64,000 nt of DNA from positions 62,001 through 126,000 of the forward strand of contig JAIXMQ010000065.1 in the NCBI GenBank assembly GCA_025716855.1, given 5' to 3'. The DNA is from Pilaira anomala. Taxonomy: Eukaryota; Mucoromycota; Mucoromycetes; Mucorales; Mucoraceae. Shown here piece after piece: positions 58,801 to 64,000 of the stretch. The stretch's first letter is position 1, and each line of letters starts with the position of its first letter. Made by a program: the position numbers and the translations under genes. The notes under the pieces were generated by a model, which saw nothing but the letters and a program-made list of their open reading frames with translations, did not search any database and had not been told where the DNA came from.

Positions 58801-60846
58801 GATATGTATAAACCTGTATTTGCTATTGCCCTTAATTATTTGCAACATTCTCATTCACAACAGTATCAACAACAACAGCAACAGCAACAGCAACAATCGC
58901 AACAACAACAACATCCACAATCACAATCACAACAACAACAGCAGCAACTACAGCAAGTATCACCGTTATCTACACCCGGTGCATCACCTTCAATCACAAG
59001 TCCTACCAGTAATAAAGAAGTAAGTCAAGGTGCATTGAAACAATACGTTTTAATCATGGCCTATCTTGTGATTACGGTTTGGTTTACAGCGATTCCACTT
59101 CGTGAACGACGTAAACATGTGCCTTTTATCATCCAACGTCTCTTGAGTGGTATCTCTATGGGTAAAACCATTGATGAACAGACATACACATGTATCGATA
59201 TGCTTTCTCGTTTCACATTTGCAGATGTGAGTTTAGCACCTGAAAAATCCATTGTTTCAAAGATCTTGATGGGGGATGGTACGTTATCTGAACCCAAGAG
59301 TCCTAAACAATCTCAACGTACTTGGGTTTATGGTCATACTTTATTGACGCTTCGGACTGCAAAGTCTTTAGGTTGGGTTGAGGTCATGATCCGTAGACCT
59401 TCGGGTACAGTCTCTATGATGTGTTATGTGGAAAACAAGATCAAGTCAGAAGATATTGATTATCGTACTTTACCTGCCTTATTAATGATGCAATATCAAC
59501 CTGATTTATTAGCATCAAAGTATATTCATGAGAATAGTGAACCATCTCCAGACAAAAAGGAAGAAGGATTAGGTATTGTTTATGACCAAAATGTATCGAG
59601 TAGTAGAAGACCCTCTGAACAATCGATTGTAAACGCAAACATCACTTCACGTTCCGATGGATTAGTCATGACGCCTTCAGAGACGCCTGAACAATCTTCT
59701 CCAAGCAGACCTTCACTCTCTCAAAAGGGATTAATCGATTTACTCAACCGAGATTCTGAAACGAGTATTGTGACAGAAGAGGACAATGTGATGAAAAAGA
59801 GTCCAGAAGCCAACGTACGTGAAGTCTTATCGGAACCAAAGACGTCTACAGGTGAACCCACCTCTTCATTTAGTAGTAATCATCATCTTCGCAAGATTGA
59901 ACCTTCAATTGATCCAGGATTTTTATACCTCCAATTCAACAATTATCCAGATATTTCAGCTGGAAGAAGTATGGATCTTTCACCTCCTTTACCTGATGAT
60001 GAAGCGACCGCACGTACATTAGCTACATTTGATCGTATTCCAGTCGTTGATTTTCACAAGATTGGTGTCTTGTATGTTGGAAAAGGACAAAGCCATGAAC
60101 TCGAGATATTAGCCAACACGTATGGATCACCCGACTATGTTCGATTCTTGAACGCATTAGGTACCATTCAAAGATTGCGCGGGCGCACAGGAAACTCTGG
60201 TGGTCTTGATCGAGAAATGGATATTGATGGAAAATACGCTTACTTTTGGAAAGACGATGTGACCGAAGCCGTATTTCATATTGCGACCTTGATGCCCACC
60301 GATTTAGAACGAGATCCTCAATGCAGTGCAAAGAAACGTCATATTGGTAACGATTATGTATCCGTGGTGTATAACGATAGTGGTATGGATTATGCCTTTG
60401 ATACACTACCCTCTCAATTCAATTTCATCAATATTGTGGTCTCGCCTCATTCTATCTCGACTGAAGCCGTTTCTCCTTCTCATGCTTTAATTGGAGCAGA
60501 AAATACCTTCTTCAAAGTAGAGATGCAAAGAAGACCGGATATGCCTGATATTGGACCCATGAGTGAACCTAAATTGGTATCGGCCCAATCTTTACCTGGA
60601 TTTGTAAGGTTGGCTGCGATTCATGCGAATATCTTTGCTCAGGTGTTTTGGCAGGCGGGTGCAGGTGGTAAAAGAGAATATGTGTCTCATTGGAGAGAGA
60701 GGTTAAAGCAAATTCATCGCATTAAGGAAAGATTGAATGGAAAACAACAACAGCAACAACAACAACAACAACAACAACAACAAGCTGATACTACTAAAAT
60801 TGGAAAGGATTATGAAGCCTTACTTGATTTTACAAAATATACATAA
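55814..60846 (+). CDS. TSC2: Tuberin (TSC2) homologue, Rheb GTPase-activating protein
   Basis: Two exons (55814-57974, 58043-60846), 4965 nt, 1654 residues. The first two thirds are an alpha-helical tuberin-type array (e.g. FSEICKSYKLTHLENVFFTV, ARHVVFDFMLACIVGQYTDL). The RapGAP domain near the end (about 1390-1560) has HKIGVLYVGKGQSHELEIL, GGLDREMDIDGKYAYFW, the asparagine thumb in KKRHIGNDYVSVVYNDSGMD and FNFINIVVSPHS. In animals and fission yeast TSC2 with TSC1 restrains Rheb and TORC1. Two Gln-rich tracts (58858-58955 and 60745-60783) are lineage-specific. A Ser/Pro-rich linker (59540-59900) offers phosphorylation sites, for example around SRRPSEQS. The gene is intact. Confidence 0.94.
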
Positions 60847-62177
60847 ATATCCCCATTTTTTCTTTTTTTATTAAAAAAAAATAAAATTTTATCATCATTA
60901 TTATTATGTACACTATCAAAAAAAAAAAGGGGGGTCTCTAGCTTAGCATCAATACGGTATATTGCATAATTTAATAAATGTGATCTCAGATAGATGGCCC
61001 ATCTTTTTTTAAAAACAGCCAAAATCTTTTCACGTTGACTACACAAGCTGCGTTCCTGATATGATCGACATACAAGGGAATGATAAAATGTAGTAATTTT
61101 ATAATACAAAAACCTTTTTATATCAATACCTGTCTAATACTTGAATGTTTGAATGAAAATACATCATTTGATTTTTCCTACATAGAATATGTTGCTATGA
61201 ACCATTATGGAAGTATCAATCAGTGCAACAACTGGATAATTCTAAAAATCACGAAACGACAATGATTAAAAGTAAAGTTTGAAACTTCAGTATCAAAACC
61301 AGGCACTTTATTCAGCATCCGTAACACTCCTTAAAAACTCGCATTTGCCTTTCAAACTGTACCTTGGGCAAAAAGAAAGGACGATACTTTTGACAAAGAA
61401 TTAAGCCTATTTACCTAGCACGTTACTAACAAATGACTGAATAAGGTTCTTTCGTTTTAACTGCTCATAATATAACAGAAAGTGTCATCATTATCGGAAA
61501 GTTAGTTTCCGAACTTGTGAAACGTTAATTGAGAAATCAAGTATAATAGCGAAAAAAAAAGCAGCAGCTTAAGGCATAACACATACATTACTACGATACA
61601 CATTTATTGAGAACAAATAGAACCTTAATTGTGCTTCTTTTTTTCTTCGCGTATCACTTTTGCAGTAATTGACGCGATTCTCATGCCATGAACAATTATT
61701 TCCTGTAATAAATTTACCAAACTAAATTAACAATTGGCATGACGTATTTGTTGACATCAATACAATTAAAAGTGCATGTGTGACAAAATAAAGCAAAGCA
61801 AAAAAAAAATATAGCATCACACGTAATGTATTGATGTACAAACAAGTGCTTTTAGTCTTGGACTTATTTCTTCAGAATAAAGACGTCATGCTATACCTTA
61901 TATTGTTTTACAAATGATGCGTTGTAACGGATGATTTTTTTTTTTAAAAAAAAAGAAACAAGAGAGAACATTTTATTGCTTACTTTCAGTTACTTTTTGG
62001 TCTTTTTGTTATGACGCTCCGATTTAAAATAGGGAAAGTGTTTTGTGGTACAAAAAAAGGAACAAAAATTATTTTAGGATAAAAAAGAGACATGAGCCTC
62101 TTGACTCGGTAATACAAAAACTTTTTTTTTTTATTGTTCTTTTCTTTTCCACATTTTTTTCTTTCTTTAATATAATC
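60847..62177. other. Intergenic, no supported gene
   Basis: AT-rich, short ORFs on both strands only. It has a T11A9 palindrome at 61935-61954 and a pyrimidine-rich block before 62178. Confidence 0.5.
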
Positions 62178-63654
62178 ATGGATCATATATATCAACTGCT
62201 TTGTATACCTAAAGCTCCTTCCGTCTCTATCAATGATTTGGGAGGAAACTATAACCAATTTTTGGAAAAGGTGCGTAAAATATAACGGAAATTTATATAA
62301 TAAGCCTCACTAATATTGATTGTAAAATTTCTTACAATAGTCCATGAAATCAGCCTCTGGTATTGTGAAAGACAAAGAGCTCAAACATGAAGCATCAAAT
62401 CAATTCTCGAAATTATTATCATCTAAATCACATAGTCCTTCTAATACTTTACGTACCATTAATCAAATGTTTGATGAGGCCGCCAAGACGTGCCATTTTG
62501 ATCGAGAGCGCGCATTAATTGAATGGCTTCAAACCTGTGTATGCAGTGCAGTCGAGTTTGGCTTAGATCCATCCTCTGCTCAAGATAAAGTTTATACTGA
62601 AAAACCACCTATGGTTAAAAAGACTTCAAGTAGCGAGCGAGGTGTGGCTCAAAGTAAAAATAAAAAGAAGCCGGTTGTTGTCCAAGATCCCGAGGATGAA
62701 TGGGATGACGAAGAGTTTGGTTATGATCGTATTGGTAATTCTGACGATGACTATGTTCCTTCGGACGATGAAGGAGTTGTTCCCAAGAAACAAACCGCCG
62801 GACGTAAATCGTCTGCAACCAAGGAGACACCCTCAAGTACCGAAACTGAAACTAAAAAACCAAAGCCTGCACGTAAGAAGAAAGATGATCAAGTTGTACC
62901 TGCTTCCAAAAAGAATGAAGCTAGCTTCCCTGTGATTAAAGAAGGTGCTGGTGCAAGTGCGCTTCATAAATACATTCAAGATATTCCCTGTGTAAATGCT
63001 ACTTCTGCTGATGTTTTAACAAATGGTTATTTTGCTAGAGCATTTTTCTTCCCTTCTAAAGACAGTTTTAATGTAAGTGTTGTTAAAAAAAAAAGAATTG
63101 AGTACGTGATCGTAACTTTTTTAAATAGGCGTTTTTGTCTGTTCTGAACTCAGCAAAGAAGACAATTGATATTTGTGTATTTGCATTTACAGACGATGAT
63201 GTAGCTGATGCATTAATTGCAGCGAAAAAACGTAATGTGACTATTAAAATTATTACAGATAATCAACAAGCGGCTGGTAAAGGAGCAGATGCAAAGAGAC
63301 TGCAAGAATCTTATGGTATTCCTTTCAAGACCGATAACACGTACGTAAAAAAAAAAAAAAGCTTATTTTAGATCAATATAAAAAAAAAAAAAAACTCATC
63401 ATTTTATAATATAGTACTGGATATATGCATAATAAATTTGCCATTATTGATGGTAAAACTCTCATTAATGGAAGTTTCAATTGGTCCAAGGGGTAAGCGT
63501 TTTTGTTATATATATTTCATCTATATTACTAAACGTGTATATATGTATTTATAGTGCGAGATTCAAGAACAGGGAGAATGTTTTAATTACTAATATTCCT
63601 CAATGTATAAAAGAATATCAAGCACAATTCGATTCACTCTGGAAAGAGTTTTAA
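62178..63654 (+). CDS. Single-HKD phospholipase D/PLD6-like protein with acidic N-terminal region
   Basis: Five exons (62178-62270, 62341-63072, 63129-63340, 63415-63492, 63555-63654) total 1215 nt, 404 residues. The C-terminal 150 residues carry one HKD motif, YMHNKFAIIDGKTLINGSFN followed by WSKG and NRENVLI. The upstream PLD fold has AKKTIDICVFAFTDDDVADA and VTIKIITDNQQAAG. One HKD per chain is typical of PLD6/Zucchini/Nuc-type dimers, which act as mitochondrial cardiolipin hydrolases or single-strand nucleases. Unlike those, it has about 250 extra N-terminal residues: a small helical domain (DEAAKTCHFDRERALIEWLQ) and an acidic, Lys-rich linker (EDEWDDEEFG, SDDDYVPSDDEG). No presequence or membrane anchor is seen, so a nuclear or cytosolic role is possible. 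Confidence 0.85.
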
Positions 63655-63879
63655 ATGTCATTTTATTTATAATTGTAATCATCATCATCATCAGTAATAG
63701 GCCCCTTTGGATATATATCAAAATAAAGGGGAACCAAAAAAAAAAAAAAAAAACTGTTCTCACCCAACATGTATAATCTCCCTAATAAAGACCAAGTGAA
63801 ATATAACTATATACACATAAAAACCAAATTTTAAAGCGTAAAAAAAGTTACATATTATTATTATATTATGAATTGTATT

Positions 63880-63921
<42 letters not shown>

Positions 63922-64000
63922 TGTTTGGTTAAATGGTTATAAACTTAATAATAATAGACATGCAATGGCTACAATTGTCATGTATTGACTACTTGATTTG
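63655..64000. other. Right-end intergenic sequence
   Basis: Only 3' flanking sequence, with A-runs at about 63737-63753 and a 32-nt A tract near 63888-63919. No ORF. Confidence 0.5.

Noticed and set aside
61080..61265. 61-codon plus-strand ORF after TSC2
   Set aside because: Begins in 3' flanking AT-rich DNA, no splice signals or family.

Overview
This window is nuclear DNA of a filamentous fungus, most likely a member of the Mucorales (Mucoromycota). The reasons are an AT-rich sequence, many short introns with GTAAGT-like donors, very long A/T homopolymers between genes, a chitin deacetylase of the Mucor type, and conserved fungal genes in an arrangement and style typical of that group. No tRNA, rRNA, CRISPR or bacterial-type operon was seen. 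I rebuilt the exon structures by hand from splice signals and reading frame. Summed exon lengths came out divisible by three for every main spliced gene except uL14, whose first exon is unresolved.

Layout. 1-4.5 kb is accessory: a short nuclease-like ORF, remnants of a Tnp2-like transposase, and a 1.4 kb element with ~200 bp inverted repeats that encloses a broken 7TM/RGS gene and stops at the start codon of the next gene. 4.5-19 kb is a dense core block: NDUFAF7 (complex I assembly), a cPLA2-type lipase, a small unknown gene, a divergent pair URC1 / uracil phosphoribosyltransferase, an ArsC-like protein, mitochondrial ribosomal protein mL58, a small membrane protein and Ku80. 19-28 kb is accessory again: a long Tnp2-like transposase ORF and two DUF2235 hydrolase paralogues arranged head to head. 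27.7-31 kb holds Rab2, a convergent coiled-coil gene that may be kinetochore-related, and ribosomal protein uL14.

31-34.6 kb is sparse with a decayed Ser-rich ORF. 34.7-40.4 kb carries a PHO81/NUC-2-type SPX-ankyrin-GDPD phosphate sensor and a GPI-type chitin deacetylase. A 4.7 kb region with almost no coding signal precedes a nuclear regulator-like gene (45.0 kb). Then come a basic nucleolar-like protein and a polyglutamine protein with a Gag-like C-terminal half. 49-52.8 kb is gene-poor with decayed coding remnants. The right end has a mitochondrial rhomboid protease, NADH-cytochrome b5 reductase, tuberin (TSC2) and a single-HKD phospholipase-D/nuclease-like protein.

Functional links visible in the layout: URC1 and UPRT face away from each other over a 380 bp intergenic region and act in the same uracil route. 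NDUFAF7, mL58, rhomboid and cytochrome b5 reductase serve mitochondria or membranes. PHO81 and TSC2 are nutrient-signalling genes. The most unusual items are the TIR element with a captured RGS gene, the Gag-like polyQ gene, the inverted DUF2235 pair, very small exons in several genes, and T(n)A(n) palindromes in five of ten Ku80 introns.
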